Notes: generated from the letters alone by a model not told the origin. Shown: positions 1 to 9,545, counted from the stretch's first letter. The stretch is 64,000 bases of DNA from Streptantibioticus parmotrematis (GCF_019890615.1 NZ_JAINVZ010000004.1:124001-188000), one strand, 5' to 3'. Made by a program: numbers and translations.

Positions 1-27
1 CGGCCGTCGTCGGCCAGGAGGTGAGCG

Positions 28-558
28 GTGGCTGAGAGCCCTGTGGAGCCGTGGGAGCGGCAAAACGGTGAGTCGTCCCAGGCATTCGAGGCATTCGCCG
101 CGTACCGGGATCTCGGACCCGCCCGCAGCGTCACGAAGGTCGCACAGCAGGTGGACAAATCGCGAACGCTGCTGGGGCGTTGGTCGCGCCAGTACGCGTG
201 GGTGATGCGGGCGACCGCGTACGACCGCGAACAGGACCGGCTGTTCCTCGCCGAGCAGCACCAGGCGCGCCGCGACATCGCCCGCAGGCACGCGAAGCTG
301 GCTCAGGCGTTCCTGGGCAAGGCTGTCGCGCGCCTCCAGTCGCTGGATGCCCGGGAGCTGTCCCCGTCCGAGCTTCTGCGCTTCTTCCAGGTCGCGGCGG
401 AAGTCGAACGCCGGGCTGTCGGTGAGGAGCCAGTCACCGCGGCGGGGGCGCAGACCGCGCCTGGTGGAGACGTGGCGGCGCTGACCGACGAGGAACGGCA
501 CGCCAGGATGGACCAGTTGCGGCGTGAGCTGGAGCGGCGGCTGGCGGAGGAGCGGTGA
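28..558 (+). CDS. small terminase subunit (TerS)
   Basis: This 176-residue protein is read as the small terminase subunit, which binds the packaging site on concatemeric phage DNA and passes it to the large subunit. It lies directly before a clear large terminase, and the two genes overlap by GTGA, the usual TerS-TerL layout. Residues about 34-60 look like a helix-turn-helix (TKVAQQVDKSRTLLGRWS). The remainder is charged and helical, ending in an Arg/Glu-rich tail, as expected of an oligomerising TerS. An AGGAGG lies about 5 nt before the GTG start. The assignment rests on position and fold-like features, because TerS sequences are poorly conserved. Confidence 0.8.
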   Translation: MAESPVEPWERQNGESSQAFEAFAAYRDLGPARSVTKVAQQVDKSRTLLGRWSRQYAWVMRATAYDREQDRLFLAEQHQARRDIARRHAKLAQAFLGKAVARLQSLDARELSPSELLRFFQVAAEVERRAVGEEPVTAAGAQTAPGGDVAALTDEERHARMDQLRRELERRLAEER

Positions 559-2048
559 GCCGGGGCTGGGCGAAGCGCCAGATGATCGAGGACCTGCCTG
601 ATCCGGCGATGATGAGCCTGGAGCAGATGAAGGCCGAGGTCGCCGCCCTGGCGCGTGCCGACGAGATCTCGGCGCGCCGGTGGTTGTGCGACCGGCCGGA
701 CTGCGACGGGCTGCCGCACCAGGGGTGGCTGCACCGGCACGCCCGTTCCTCGCAGCGCCCGCCCACGTGGCTGTGGACGGTGTGGCTGCTGCTGACGGGC
801 CGCGGCTGGGGCAAGTCGCGGACGGCGGCGGAGGAGGTGCGCGAGTGGGCGCGCGCACCGGGGTTGCAGCTCGCGGTGATCGCCAAGAACGCCACGCTGG
901 TGCGCGACATCTGCTTCGAGTCCCCGAAGTCCGGCCTGCTGTCGGTGTTTCCGCCCGAGGAGGTGGCGAAGTACAACTCCAGCCTGGGCGCGACGGTGCT
1001 GGAGCTGACGAACGGCACGGTGATCCGCGGGTTCGGCGCGGAGGCGCCGGACAATTTGCGTGGCTGGGCTTTCGACAAGGCGTGGCTGGACGAGTACGCG
1101 GCCTGGTCTCGGCACACCGCGCAAGAGGTCTACGACATGCTGTGGTTCTGCCTGCGCGAGGCGGAGGCCCCGCAGGTCGTCATCTCCACGACGCCCAAGC
1201 CACTGCCGCACGTCAAGAAGCTCGTCGAGCGCGGACAGGCACAGGAGCAGCGGTACCGCGAGGGCGGGCCGCCACCGCGGGTCGTGCTCACCCGCGGGCA
1301 CATGCGCGAGAACGACGCCAACCTCAGCCCCGCTGCCCGGGAGGAACTGGAGGAGGAGTACGCCGGCACCCGCCTCGGCCGCCAGGAGCTGTCCGGTGAA
1401 CTCCTGGAAGACGTCGAGGGCGCGCTGTGGAAGGGCTGGATGCTGGAGGTCGAGGGCTTCCGGCCCCGGCGCGAGCACCTGCCGGACCTCCAACGCGTCG
1501 TGGTCTCCGTCGACCCGGCGACCAAGTCGCACGAGAACGCGGACATGACGGCCTTCACCGTCGCGGGCCGCGGCTGGCCGGTCGAGACGATGTTCGGCGA
1601 CGACCGCCCACGCGGCTACCTGCTCCACTGCGAACAGGACCGCTACACCCCGACCCAGGCGATGAAGCGCGCCGCCGCGCTCTACCACGAGCACCAGGCC
1701 GACTGCGTGGTCATCGAGGCCAACAACGGCGGCGACTACCTGCCCGCCCTCCTGGAACAGGTGGACCCGACCGTCAACTGGAGAATCGTTCACGCGACTC
1801 GCGGGAAGCGCGCACGCGCCGCCCCGACCGCGCAGCTGTACGAGCAGGCGCGCATCGCGCACGTCGGCCCGCCGCGGGTGTTCGCCGAACTGGAGGCACA
1901 GATGACGACGTTCGTCGGGCTGGGCGAGACGGAGGACTCGCCGGACCAGCTTGACTCGGCGGTATGGGCGCTGTGGGACCTATTTCTGGATCCGACGATG
2001 CCACCTCCGCGGGCAGGAGACGACCAAAGACTCCGTGGCCGTCGCTAG
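555..2048 (+). CDS. terminase large subunit (TerL), ATPase-nuclease
   Basis: This is the 497-residue packaging motor of the phage. It hydrolyses ATP to pump DNA into the prohead and cuts the concatemer. The Walker A loop is GRGWGKS at residues 82-88 and the Walker B is WLDEY with D179/E180. The C-terminal RNase H-like nuclease is marked by SVDPA (D320) and VVIEANNGGDY near residue 390. Length and domain order fit a complete terminase. Translation is coupled to the small subunit by a GTGA overlap. A degraded insertion-sequence end begins about 2 bp after the stop codon, so block A abuts this gene. Confidence 0.95.
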   Translation: MSRGWAKRQMIEDLPDPAMMSLEQMKAEVAALARADEISARRWLCDRPDCDGLPHQGWLHRHARSSQRPPTWLWTVWLLLTGRGWGKSRTAAEEVREWARAPGLQLAVIAKNATLVRDICFESPKSGLLSVFPPEEVAKYNSSLGATVLELTNGTVIRGFGAEAPDNLRGWAFDKAWLDEYAAWSRHTAQEVYDMLWFCLREAEAPQVVISTTPKPLPHVKKLVERGQAQEQRYREGGPPPRVVLTRGHMRENDANLSPAAREELEEEYAGTRLGRQELSGELLEDVEGALWKGWMLEVEGFRPRREHLPDLQRVVVSVDPATKSHENADMTAFTVAGRGWPVETMFGDDRPRGYLLHCEQDRYTPTQAMKRAAALYHEHQADCVVIEANNGGDYLPALLEQVDPTVNWRIVHATRGKRARAAPTAQLYEQARIAHVGPPRVFAELEAQMTTFVGLGETEDSPDQLDSAVWALWDLFLDPTMPPPRAGDDQRLRGRR

Positions 2049-2049
2049 C

Positions 2050-2275
2050 GGGTGTCCCGTAATTGATCTTCGGCGTGCCCGTGTGCTGGTCAGTCGTTGT
2101 GCGTCAGCCGGTGTGGGCGTGGTCGCGCGGCGGGCGTGCCGGAACATCGCGTGGTGGACGCCGCCGCTCTTGAGGTGGAAGTCGCAAAGGATCTTCCAGC
2201 TTCCTTATGGGGGGCGAAGACGTGCTCGACGCGGGCGCGGGCGGGGAGGGATGGCCTGGTTTCGGGAGACGTCGG
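2050..2275 (-). pseudogene. IS5-type transposase remnant (C-terminal end)
   Basis: Read on the minus strand, this stretch encodes RVEHVFA in one frame and then, after a frame change, WKILCDFHLKSGGVHHAMF. These match the pattern of the C-terminal end of IS5-family transposases common in Streptomyces (RVEHVFAR...WKILRD...GVHHAM...). No intact reading frame joins them, so this is a frameshifted fossil. The sequence GGTGTCCCGTAATT at about 2051-2064 looks like an outer IS end. The remnant sits exactly at the junction between the terminase and the amine-oxidation block. Confidence 0.6.
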
Positions 2276-2343
2276 CTCGTTCGGTGCGAAGATTCGATGG
2301 CGGCGGAGAAGCGGGGGATGTGGCCCTGCGCTGAGCCGGGGTG

Positions 2344-4074
2344 TCAGCCGCGCAGGGCACAGGTGATAAGGGCGGGCAGCGCCCTCCAGCGTGGTTGTGC
2401 GGCGAAGCGGGTGAGGAGTTGGCCGGTGCGGGCGGCGGTGGTGTTTCCGACGAACCACGGTGGCTTCGGGGAGATGGAGGTCGTCCCGTGCATCAGCGAT
2501 CGCGGGGCCGGGCGGAAGGGGCCGGTGACGACGGTGCGTTCGGTGTGGTCGAGCAGGAGGGCGTTATGGACGATGCCGATTCCGCTTTGCACGTCGTTGA
2601 GGGTGTGTCCGGGGAAGGCGCCCCAGGTGGCGCGGGGGGTGGCGTAGCCGACGCCGGTCCAGGCGTTGATGGCGATGGTGCCGTAGTGCAGGTCGGCGAT
2701 CGCTGCGCGTAGCCGGTCACCGAGTTCCTGGAGGGTCTTGGGGTGGGCGATGAGGTTGGCGCCGAGGGTTCCTCGCAGACGCCGGTTGGCGGCGGTGACG
2801 GCGGCGTCGAGGAATGCGGTGCCGGTGCCGGGGAGTTCGGCGACGCCGAGGACGGGGCCGAAGTACTCGGTGGTGAAGGCGGTTTCGTTCGGGTCGGTGA
2901 GGTCGAGACCGGCGAAGAGGGTGCGCTCGGGGGTGCCGCCGGGCTTCTCGGCGGTCGGGTGGAGGGTGCACGCCGCGTTGACGCGGGCAGTGCAGCCGGG
3001 GTACCAGGCGGGGCGGGCGGGTGCGGCTTTCAGGGCCTGGCGTACGGCGGTCAGGAAGGCGTCCCTTTGGTCCCAGTCGGAGCTGAGGATGAGGATCTGG
3101 CCGGCGATGCAGTTGCAGCCGCTGTTGTGCAGCCGCATGGTGGCGATGTGCTCGGCCTGGTAACGCAGGTCGGCTGCGGTCCACGGCCCGGGCAGGACGA
3201 TGATCGGGGAGACGCCGCCGAGTTCGCTGGTCATCGGCTTGTCCAGCGTCGGCTTGCCCGTCGATTTGGCGGCGATTGCCTGGTGGCCGGTTCCCCAGAC
3301 GATGGCGTCGTGGGTGGCTTCGCTGCCGGTCATGTGGACGGCGCGGATGCTGCGATGGTGGGCGAGTGCTTGTCCGGTCTCGGGTCCGCCGGTGACGATC
3401 TCGACCAGGTCCCGGTCGGCGAGCGGTTTGAAGACGGTGCGGTAGATATCGGCCAGAGGGTCGCTGGTGGGGTTCAGCTTGAGGACGGCGGTGCGGTTGG
3501 CGGCGTAGAGCTGGTACAGCACGTCGAGTGGGGGGATGGAGAAGATGTTCCCCGCTCCCAGGACCAGGGCCACGCCGCCTGTCTGCCCGGGCGTGCGCTG
3601 CCCCAGACCCGCCGCGGCCCGCAGCTGCGGCTCGGTGATACCGGGGGTCGTCCAGACCTCGGCGTGGAAGCCGCCCAGGAGTAGCTTGTCGTATCGGTCG
3701 TGCGGAAGGACCTGGACGGCGAGGCGGCCGCCTGGGGCTGCGGTGATGCGGGTGCCGGCCAGGACGTCGGCGCCTGTCTCCAGGCGTCGCAGGGTTGCCT
3801 GGAGCGCCTGGCAGTAGGTGATCAGGGCGTACGGGCCGCTCAGCCACTCCTCGCCGACCAGCGGTGAGGAGTCGTCCAGTTGCTTGATTCGGGCGGCGGT
3901 GGCCACCCACCGGTCGGCGATGTCGCCGGCGGCGGCACACACCGCGCGCAGCAGGTCGCATCGCTCGGAGATGGTGGTGCGGGCCCAGCCGCGTTCGCCT
4001 CGGGTGAGCCGCGTTACGAGGGCGTCGAGGCCGGGGCCGGGGTCGGGGTGGCGGGTGGCCGGGGTGGTCGTCAT
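2344..4074 (-). CDS. aldehyde dehydrogenase superfamily protein
   Basis: This 576-residue protein belongs to the NAD(P)-dependent aldehyde dehydrogenase superfamily. The glutamate-containing SELGGVSPIIVLPG segment and the downstream catalytic cysteine region HNSGCNCIAG (about residues 315-325) keep the family order. A cofactor-binding MTGSEATHD motif precedes them. At 576 residues it is longer than the usual 480-500. The start ATG at 4074 is chosen because GAGGAG precedes it; upstream in-frame sequence is Arg/Pro-rich shadow. The gene lies 35 bp downstream of the amine oxidase on the same strand. I infer that it oxidises the aldehyde the oxidase releases, for example an aminoaldehyde. The substrate is not visible from sequence. 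Confidence 0.82.
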   Translation of the reverse strand: MTTTPATRHPDPGPGLDALVTRLTRGERGWARTTISERCDLLRAVCAAAGDIADRWVATAARIKQLDDSSPLVGEEWLSGPYALITYCQALQATLRRLETGADVLAGTRITAAPGGRLAVQVLPHDRYDKLLLGGFHAEVWTTPGITEPQLRAAAGLGQRTPGQTGGVALVLGAGNIFSIPPLDVLYQLYAANRTAVLKLNPTSDPLADIYRTVFKPLADRDLVEIVTGGPETGQALAHHRSIRAVHMTGSEATHDAIVWGTGHQAIAAKSTGKPTLDKPMTSELGGVSPIIVLPGPWTAADLRYQAEHIATMRLHNSGCNCIAGQILILSSDWDQRDAFLTAVRQALKAAPARPAWYPGCTARVNAACTLHPTAEKPGGTPERTLFAGLDLTDPNETAFTTEYFGPVLGVAELPGTGTAFLDAAVTAANRRLRGTLGANLIAHPKTLQELGDRLRAAIADLHYGTIAINAWTGVGYATPRATWGAFPGHTLNDVQSGIGIVHNALLLDHTERTVVTGPFRPAPRSLMHGTTSISPKPPWFVGNTTAARTGQLLTRFAAQPRWRALPALITCALRG

Positions 4075-4109
4075 AAGGGGTCTCCTCACCGGCGGGTCGA
4101 GTTCGAGTG

Positions 4110-5477
4110 TCAGGCCAGCGCGGGGAGGACCGCGGGGAGGATTTCGTGCGCGACGCGGTGCCCGGACTCGGCGGCCCCGTCGATGTAGCCGGCCCACTTG
4201 GTCGCGGTCTCGGTGCCCGCCCAGTGCACGGGACCGACGGGGGTACGCAGGGCGCAGCCGAAGCGGGTCAAAGTGCTGGGCGCGGTGAACGCCCCGTAAC
4301 AACCTCGGCTGTACTCCTCGTCGGCCCAGTCTCGTTCGATATAAGCGATGGGATTGCGGGCTCTCGGGCCGAAGTAGCCGACAAGGTCGTCGATCACCAG
4401 CTCGCGCCGCGCGCCCGTGTCCAGGCGCGCGGCGACGTCGGCGTGCCGGCCTTCGAGGAAGCCGACGAGCACAGCGGGCGAGCCTCCGAACGGGGTGTTG
4501 TCGAAGACGGTACCCAATGCGCGGTGGGTGCTGTTCGCCTGACCGCTCAGGCCCTCGTGACGCCAGAACGGCTCGTCGTAGGCGACGTTGACCTTGATGA
4601 CCCGGCCCATGGGCATCCGCTGAACGAGGTGATCGCGGTCACCGGGAAGGCCCGGGGTGAAGCGGATCCGCGCGGTGAGCGGGGGCGGCACGGCGATCAC
4701 GGCCCGGCGGGCGCGCACCGTCAGGCCTCGGCGGGTGACGACGCGGACCCCCGAAGCCTCCCAGTCAACGTCGGCGACCGGCGCCTCGAGGGCGACACGG
4801 TCCCCCAGTTCCTGCGCCAAGGCGAGTGCGATGCGCTGCGTCCCCCCGACCACGCGGTCCTGCTGGGCTCCGCCCTCGGTGTTGATCAGCGGGTCGAGAC
4901 CGCCTGCGGCGCCCACGTAGAAGGCTGCCCACAGTGCGGACATGTCCTCCGGCTCGGCGGAGAACACCGCCTCGGTCACCAGCCGGAAGAAGGCACGGCC
5001 CGCCGTGGTACGCGCCGTCTTGCGGAGCCAGGTGTCGAACGTCTGGGCGTCCAGCTTCTCGGCGTCGTGAGCCTGCCATGGACCGGCAGCCGCGACTCGG
5101 CGGGCGAGCCGGTCCAGACGGTACTGCGCCTGCCCAATGTCAGCCAGCACGAGCGGGTTCACCCGGGGGATCCGCCCCGTGTAGCGCGAGCGTGACGACC
5201 CGATCTCGGCGATGTGCCGCCCCTCGCCGTAGGTGGGATAGGTGCGCAGGCCCAGCGCCTCGATCAGTCCCAGCGCCCGGTCCTGGCCAGGCCCGACCCA
5301 TTGCCCGCCCACCTCGATCGGCACCCCGCCGGGCAGTTCTGCGTTCAGCAGCCGACCTCCAACCCGGTCCCGGGCCTCCAGGACCAGCACATCAGCCCCG
5401 CCGCGGACCAGGTCACGCGCGGCCACCAGGCCCGCCACCCCAGCTCCGACAACCACCACGTCCACCGACCTGTCCAT
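4110..5477 (-). CDS. flavin monoamine oxidase, putrescine-oxidase-like
   Basis: This 455-residue FAD-dependent amine oxidase would convert an amine to an aldehyde, ammonia and hydrogen peroxide. Its N-terminus has the FAD-binding Rossmann motif [11 protein letters not shown] followed by [10 protein letters not shown]. Then come [13 protein letters not shown] and, near the C-terminus, the flavin-contacting [17 protein letters not shown]. The layout resembles actinobacterial putrescine oxidases. The ATG at 5477 is preferred because GGAAGG lies 9-14 nt upstream; an ATG seven codons earlier is possible. It is the first gene of a two-gene operon with the aldehyde dehydrogenase and is transcribed away from a TetR gene, which likely controls it. 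The substrate is inferred only. Confidence 0.88.
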   Translation of the reverse strand: MDRSVDVVVVGAGVAGLVAARDLVRGGADVLVLEARDRVGGRLLNAELPGGVPIEVGGQWVGPGQDRALGLIEALGLRTYPTYGEGRHIAEIGSSRSRYTGRIPRVNPLVLADIGQAQYRLDRLARRVAAAGPWQAHDAEKLDAQTFDTWLRKTARTTAGRAFFRLVTEAVFSAEPEDMSALWAAFYVGAAGGLDPLINTEGGAQQDRVVGGTQRIALALAQELGDRVALEAPVADVDWEASGVRVVTRRGLTVRARRAVIAVPPPLTARIRFTPGLPGDRDHLVQRMPMGRVIKVNVAYDEPFWRHEGLSGQANSTHRALGTVFDNTPFGGSPAVLVGFLEGRHADVAARLDTGARRELVIDDLVGYFGPRARNPIAYIERDWADEEYSRGCYGAFTAPSTLTRFGCALRTPVGPVHWAGTETATKWAGYIDGAAESGHRVAHEILPAVLPALA

Positions 5478-5489
5478 CTTCGGCCACCT

Positions 5490-5544
5490 TCCATACATGA
5501 CGTATCTGGGATTCTTAGCGTATGTGATAACCCTGTCGTATGGA
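5490..5544. promoter_or_regulatory. divergent promoter region with candidate TetR operator
   Basis: Only 62 bp separate the amine oxidase start (5477) from the tetR start (5540). A 7-bp inverted repeat, TCCATAC at 5490-5496 and GTATGGA at 5538-5544, brackets the region, and further ATAC/GTAT half-sites lie inside it. The right arm overlaps the tetR start codon. No Shine-Dalgarno sequence precedes that ATG, so a leaderless tetR transcript is possible. The operator role is an inference from the divergent layout. Confidence 0.5.
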
Positions 5545-6151
5545 ATCGCTGCGCGAGAAGTACGTGGAGAACACGCGCCGGGCCCTGCTCGAAACCGGGA
5601 CACACCTGTTCATCGAGCGCGAGTACGCGGACATCACAGCCGAAGAGCTGGCCCGGGCCGCCGGCCTGACCCGCGGCGCGCTCTACCACCACTTCGACGG
5701 CAAACGCGGACTATTCGAAGCTGTGTTTGAAGACCTTGAAAACCAAGCCGCTCACCGCATCCGGACCGCGATCGACTCCGCCGCAGACCCCCTCGAACGC
5801 GCCAACCGTGGCATCGAAGCGTTCCTCGACGTCTGCTCCGACGACGCCTACCGGCACGTTGTCCTCCTCCAAGGACCTCTTGCCTTGGGCTGGCAGCGAT
5901 GGCGCGAGCTGGACCACCTCCACCTCGGCGGACTCGTCCTCGACGCGGTCCAGGCACTCCTCGACACCGCCGTCATCCAGCCCCGCCCGGCCGAACTGAT
6001 CGCCAGGGCGTTCTACGGCGCCCTCACCGAATTGTCACTGGCGATCGCCGAGACCGAGAACCACGAACACGGCCGCCACCAGGCAGCGAGCCTCATGCAC
6101 GACCTCGTCGGCGGGCTGGTGATCAACACCGAGTCGCGACCCGGCTCCTGA
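5540..6151 (+). CDS. TetR-family transcriptional regulator
   Basis: This is a 203-residue TetR/AcrR-type repressor. Residues about 10-57 form the DNA-binding domain, with the helix-turn-helix signature [21 protein letters not shown]. The C-terminal helices (from about residue 75) would bind an inducer. It is divergent from the amine oxidase and aldehyde dehydrogenase genes across 62 bp, so it most likely represses them and itself, relieved by an amine or its oxidation product. The start was taken at the first ATG of the open frame, where no ribosome-binding site is visible. The family assignment is secure; the ligand is unknown. Confidence 0.9.
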   Translation: MESLREKYVENTRRALLETGTHLFIEREYADITAEELARAAGLTRGALYHHFDGKRGLFEAVFEDLENQAAHRIRTAIDSAADPLERANRGIEAFLDVCSDDAYRHVVLLQGPLALGWQRWRELDHLHLGGLVLDAVQALLDTAVIQPRPAELIARAFYGALTELSLAIAETENHEHGRHQAASLMHDLVGGLVINTESRPGS

Positions 6152-6184
6152 CCAGGGCGTCGACTGAATGGTCAAACGGCCAGC

Positions 6185-6480
6185 GGCGAACTCTGGTTTC
6201 AAGATGCCTTCGAGGTCAGCGAGTCAATCCAGCCGACGGCGATGTCGCGCGCGTCGGTGGCGAGGATCGGCTGCAGTGGCTACGCGACGTCGCACGGCAA
6301 GGCGTTGAGGCCGGTGCGGCGGTCGCGCACATGGGTATCGGCGTCGGCGAGGACGTCGAAGACCACGTAAGGCGAGGTAGGGCAAGCCAGCGGGTCGGCC
6401 CGAACGTCGTCCCGCGCTGAGCCCTTGCGGCCGTGTGCACACAGCGGTTGCCAGCTGGCGAAGCGCGGGCACTGAGCGCG
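6185..6480 (-). pseudogene. decayed fragment resembling ATP-dependent DNA ligase
   Basis: The 378-bp gap before the portal gene has no intact gene. On the minus strand, one frame reads PYVVFDVLADADTHVRDR, which resembles the nucleotidyltransferase core of ATP-dependent DNA ligases ((Y/F)VxFDxLxxxGxDxRxR). A second frame continues with LQPILATDARDIAVGW, and a third with DLEGILKP, in the order expected for that family. At least two frameshifts are needed, so this is a relic if the similarity is real. It lies at the right-hand junction of block A. Confidence 0.4.
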
Positions 6481-6529
6481 CGCGGTTAGGCTGGAGCCGG
6501 CGCGGGGCCGATCTTGGGAGGACATCCCG

Positions 6530-8290
6530 ATGGGCCTGCGCCAGCTCGTCATCGACGCGTGGTCGTGGCTGAACTACAAGCCCTTGATGGCGAACGCTGA
6601 ACAGCCGGGGAACCAGGCGTTCCCGGAGCTGGCGTCATCGTGGTTGCCGCCGCGGGATTTGCGCCGCCTGGCCGCGTACAAGATCCTCACGGCCTATGAC
6701 AACAACCAGGTGGGTCAGATCACCGCGGCATCGGGCGACGCCGCGGCGGCGGAGCGCCGCGAGTTGGGCGACGCGGCGAAGCTGGTGGACACGGCGCTGG
6801 GCTACCTGCTGGGCTCGGAGCAGCAGATCACCGTGGACGGGGCCGAGCACGCTGACGGGCAGGCTCCTCCGATCGGCTCGGGTGATGCGGCGGCGATGCA
6901 GAAGCTGCTGCGGCTGTGGGCGGAGAAGGAGCTGCTGCCGCTGCGGATGCAGCAAGTTGAGCGTAACGCGGTCCTGCTGGGCGACGGGGTTTACGTGCTG
7001 GCCTGGGATCCGGCGAAGCAGCGGCCGAGGTGCCGGACCTACGACCCGGGCTTCTACTTCCCGCAGTGGGATGACGACGAGGACGAGGACTTTCCCACGC
7101 GCGTGCACCTGGCCTGGGAGCTGCCGGAAGATCCGGGCGCCGGGCTCAAGGCGCGGGTGCGGCGGGTGACGTACGAGCTGGGACCGATCGCCGGCGGCGA
7201 AGCTGGCCAAGGGCGTCAGTACCCGTGGGAGCCCGGGCGGTATTCGCCGACGACCTGCTTCCTGACGGACGCCGAGTGGCTGCTGGAAGACATCAATCGC
7301 GGGCAGACTTTGGACCAGCTGCCGTTGAACAAGGCGACGTTCCGCGTGCGTTCGGACGGCACGGAGCTGAACCGGCTGGACCTGATGATCGATTTCATCC
7401 CGGTAGTGCACATCACGAATTCGATTCCCGAAGGGAACGAGCACTGGGGCCGGTCGGCGCTGGCCAGAGTGCTCCAAGCCCTGGATGAGCTTGCGGCCAC
7501 CGACTCGGACGCGTCGGCGGCCTCGGCGACGACGGGTACGCCGATCATCGGGCTCGCGGGTGCCCGGCTGCCGGTTGACCGGGCCACGGGCCGCCCCGAG
7601 CAGCTGACCGTACAGGCGGGCGCGGTCTGGCAGCTCGGGGACAGCGGCCGGATGGACGCGCTCGACACCTCGCCTCAGCTGGCGGAGCTGCGGGCCCGCG
7701 TCGAGCACCTGCTGGACCGGATCGCGTCGAACTCGCGGATCACCCCGGCTGGGCTGGGCACCCTCGACGCCACGGAGGTGCCCTCCGGGTACGCGTTGCA
7801 GCTGGCCCTCGGGCCGCTCGACGCGCTGGTGGCCTCGATGAGGCTGGCGCGGGCGTTCAAGTACCGCCTCTTGTTGAAGTTCGTCCAGCGGCTGTACCAG
7901 GCCGGGCGGGCGCCCGGCTGGCCGGCGGGGGATTCGCTGCCCGCCGGTGTCCGGTGGGCACCGCACACCCCGACCGACCGGGCGGCGGTGCTTGAGGAAG
8001 TGGTCCAGGCGTACGGGGCTGAGCTGATCTCCCTGGAGACCGCGATACGGATGCTGGTCGAGGTCGGATACCCGATCGATGACGTGGCGCAGGAAGTCGC
8101 CCGCATCCGCGAGCAGGCCGGTCAGGAAGCGGCTCGCGCGCCCGGGGCGGCAGCGACTCGCGGCGGACCCGATGGCGGCGACGGCAGTGAGCAGGCCGAG
8201 GACGGCGATGGTGGCAGCGCGGGCGAGAGGGCGGATCGGGCGAAGCTGCCCGCTGGCGGACGTGATCGACTTGTCGGAGCCGGTGGTTAG
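6530..8290 (+). CDS. phage portal protein
   Basis: This 586-residue protein is assigned as the portal, the dodecameric ring at the head vertex through which DNA enters and leaves. It starts MGLRQLVIDAWSWLNYKPL and has the mixed helical, acidic composition and length of siphophage portals. It would follow the terminase directly if block A were absent, and it precedes a scaffold-like protein and the major capsid protein. GGGAGG lies about 10 nt before the ATG. The Gly/Asp/Ala-rich C-terminal 60 residues look disordered. The call rests on size, composition and gene order. Confidence 0.85.
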   Translation: MGLRQLVIDAWSWLNYKPLMANAEQPGNQAFPELASSWLPPRDLRRLAAYKILTAYDNNQVGQITAASGDAAAAERRELGDAAKLVDTALGYLLGSEQQITVDGAEHADGQAPPIGSGDAAAMQKLLRLWAEKELLPLRMQQVERNAVLLGDGVYVLAWDPAKQRPRCRTYDPGFYFPQWDDDEDEDFPTRVHLAWELPEDPGAGLKARVRRVTYELGPIAGGEAGQGRQYPWEPGRYSPTTCFLTDAEWLLEDINRGQTLDQLPLNKATFRVRSDGTELNRLDLMIDFIPVVHITNSIPEGNEHWGRSALARVLQALDELAATDSDASAASATTGTPIIGLAGARLPVDRATGRPEQLTVQAGAVWQLGDSGRMDALDTSPQLAELRARVEHLLDRIASNSRITPAGLGTLDATEVPSGYALQLALGPLDALVASMRLARAFKYRLLLKFVQRLYQAGRAPGWPAGDSLPAGVRWAPHTPTDRAAVLEEVVQAYGAELISLETAIRMLVEVGYPIDDVAQEVARIREQAGQEAARAPGAAATRGGPDGGDGSEQAEDGDGGSAGERADRAKLPAGGRDRLVGAGG

Positions 8291-8330
8291 ACTGAGCGAC
8301 GGCGCGGGGGCGCGCACCAGAAGGAGTCGT

Positions 8331-9011
8331 ATGGTCCGGCCCCTGCCGTCCCACAGCCCTGTCGGGTACCGCCGCGATGGACGGCCCGTCTACCCGATCT
8401 GCGGGGCGTCACCGGAAGACGAGTCGAACGAGCAGCTCGACGACGAAGGCACCAGCGAACCGCAGCAGATCACCGTGACGCAGGACCGGCTGGGCAAACT
8501 GCTCACCCGGGAGAAGGCGCAGGGCGAGCGCGCGGCGATACGCCGGTTGCTGGGCACGCTGGGCTTCGACTCCTCCAAGGAGCTGGTCGAGTTCGTCACG
8601 GCGCAGCGCGAGGCGGAACGGTCGGCCCTGTCGGAGGTTGAGCGGCGCGAACAAGCCATCGCTGAGCGCGAGGTGAAGGCGGCCCGGCGCGAGCAGATCG
8701 CAGCGGAACGGGAACGCGCCGCACTGCGGCGAGCGGTGTTGGTGTCGCTCGGCGCCGCGGGTGAAGATCTCGCCGACGCCGAGCGGCTGCTGGCCACCGA
8801 CGACGACGCGGACGAGGCGCAGGTCGCGGCCGCGGCCGAGGCGCTGCGGTCGCGCCGCCCGGAGCTGTTCGGCCAGACACGCACCCCGGTGACGGCGGCA
8901 CCCGGTGGCGCTCCGGCGGGGCGTGCCCCGACGCGTACGGCTCCGGCCCAGCGGCCGGGGGCGGCGGGGCTGGAGATGGCCCGCCGACGCGGCCTCGTTC
9001 CCGTCACGTAG
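8331..9011 (+). CDS. capsid scaffold-like protein
   Basis: This 226-residue protein lies between portal and capsid genes, the usual place for a scaffold or minor head protein. Residues about 55-170 are strongly charged and predicted helical, with repeated Glu/Arg/Gln runs such as EVERREQAIAEREVKAAR that suggest a long coiled coil. Such a helix rod with flexible ends is typical of scaffolding proteins that shape the prohead and then leave. The N-terminus carries YRRDGRPVYPICGASPEDES. The ATG at 8331 is chosen for the AAGGAG just before it; the open frame upstream overlaps the portal gene and is not coding. Confidence 0.72.
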   Translation: MVRPLPSHSPVGYRRDGRPVYPICGASPEDESNEQLDDEGTSEPQQITVTQDRLGKLLTREKAQGERAAIRRLLGTLGFDSSKELVEFVTAQREAERSALSEVERREQAIAEREVKAARREQIAAERERAALRRAVLVSLGAAGEDLADAERLLATDDDADEAQVAAAAEALRSRRPELFGQTRTPVTAAPGGAPAGRAPTRTAPAQRPGAAGLEMARRRGLVPVT

Positions 9012-9128
9012 TCAACCAGTCCTGCGCGAACTGGTGTTGGGGACCACGCCCTTCGATCTCGTGGACGGCACCGCCCCGGCGGGTGGTGCGCGGAAGCCAA
9101 CCGCTACCCGTCCATGGAGACACAGAGC

Positions 9129-9545
9129 ATGTCCATTCAGCCCGTCACCACCACCGAGCACCTGACCGCCAACCGCGAGTGGCTGGCGTCGCTGCACGGC
9201 ACGGACTCGACCGACACGATCACGCTCGACCTGAACCTGTTCACCGACGGCGTGCACTACCAGTGCGGCGACGCCTGCGACCCGTACGGACGGGTGTTCT
9301 CCGGCATCCCGGTCGGCAAGGTCGCCGAGTCCAAGCTGTACGGCCCCTACGACCCCGAGGCCGTGTGCGGCCGGCAGGTACTGCGCGGGTTCGTGTTCAC
9401 CGAGGTGCCCTTCGCGCCGGGCCAGACCCGTATCCCGGCGGCGCTGCTGTGGCACGGTGCGGTCAAGGCGTCGAAGGTCCCCGGTGGCATCGACCTGTCG
9501 CAGTTGTCGTGGCACCCGCGCGGTGCGCAGATCCGGTTCGTGTGA
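9129..9545 (+). CDS. capsid decoration-like protein
   Basis: This 138-residue protein sits immediately before the major capsid gene, where decoration (head-stabilising) proteins are usually encoded. It is beta-rich with many Gly/Pro turns and no recognisable enzyme motif. Four cysteines (in QCGDAC, EAVCGR) are unusual for such a protein. The ATG at 9129 is preferred over that at 9114 because TGGAGAC at 9115-9121 is well placed as its ribosome-binding site; the same leader type recurs in the early region. Function is inferred from position. Confidence 0.6.
   Translation: MSIQPVTTTEHLTANREWLASLHGTDSTDTITLDLNLFTDGVHYQCGDACDPYGRVFSGIPVGKVAESKLYGPYDPEAVCGRQVLRGFVFTEVPFAPGQTRIPAALLWHGAVKASKVPGGIDLSQLSWHPRGAQIRFV

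Noticed and set aside
303-1862. A 519-codon minus-strand frame opposite the terminase genes.
   Set aside because: The plus-strand terminase motifs are decisive and the frame has no start signal or motif.
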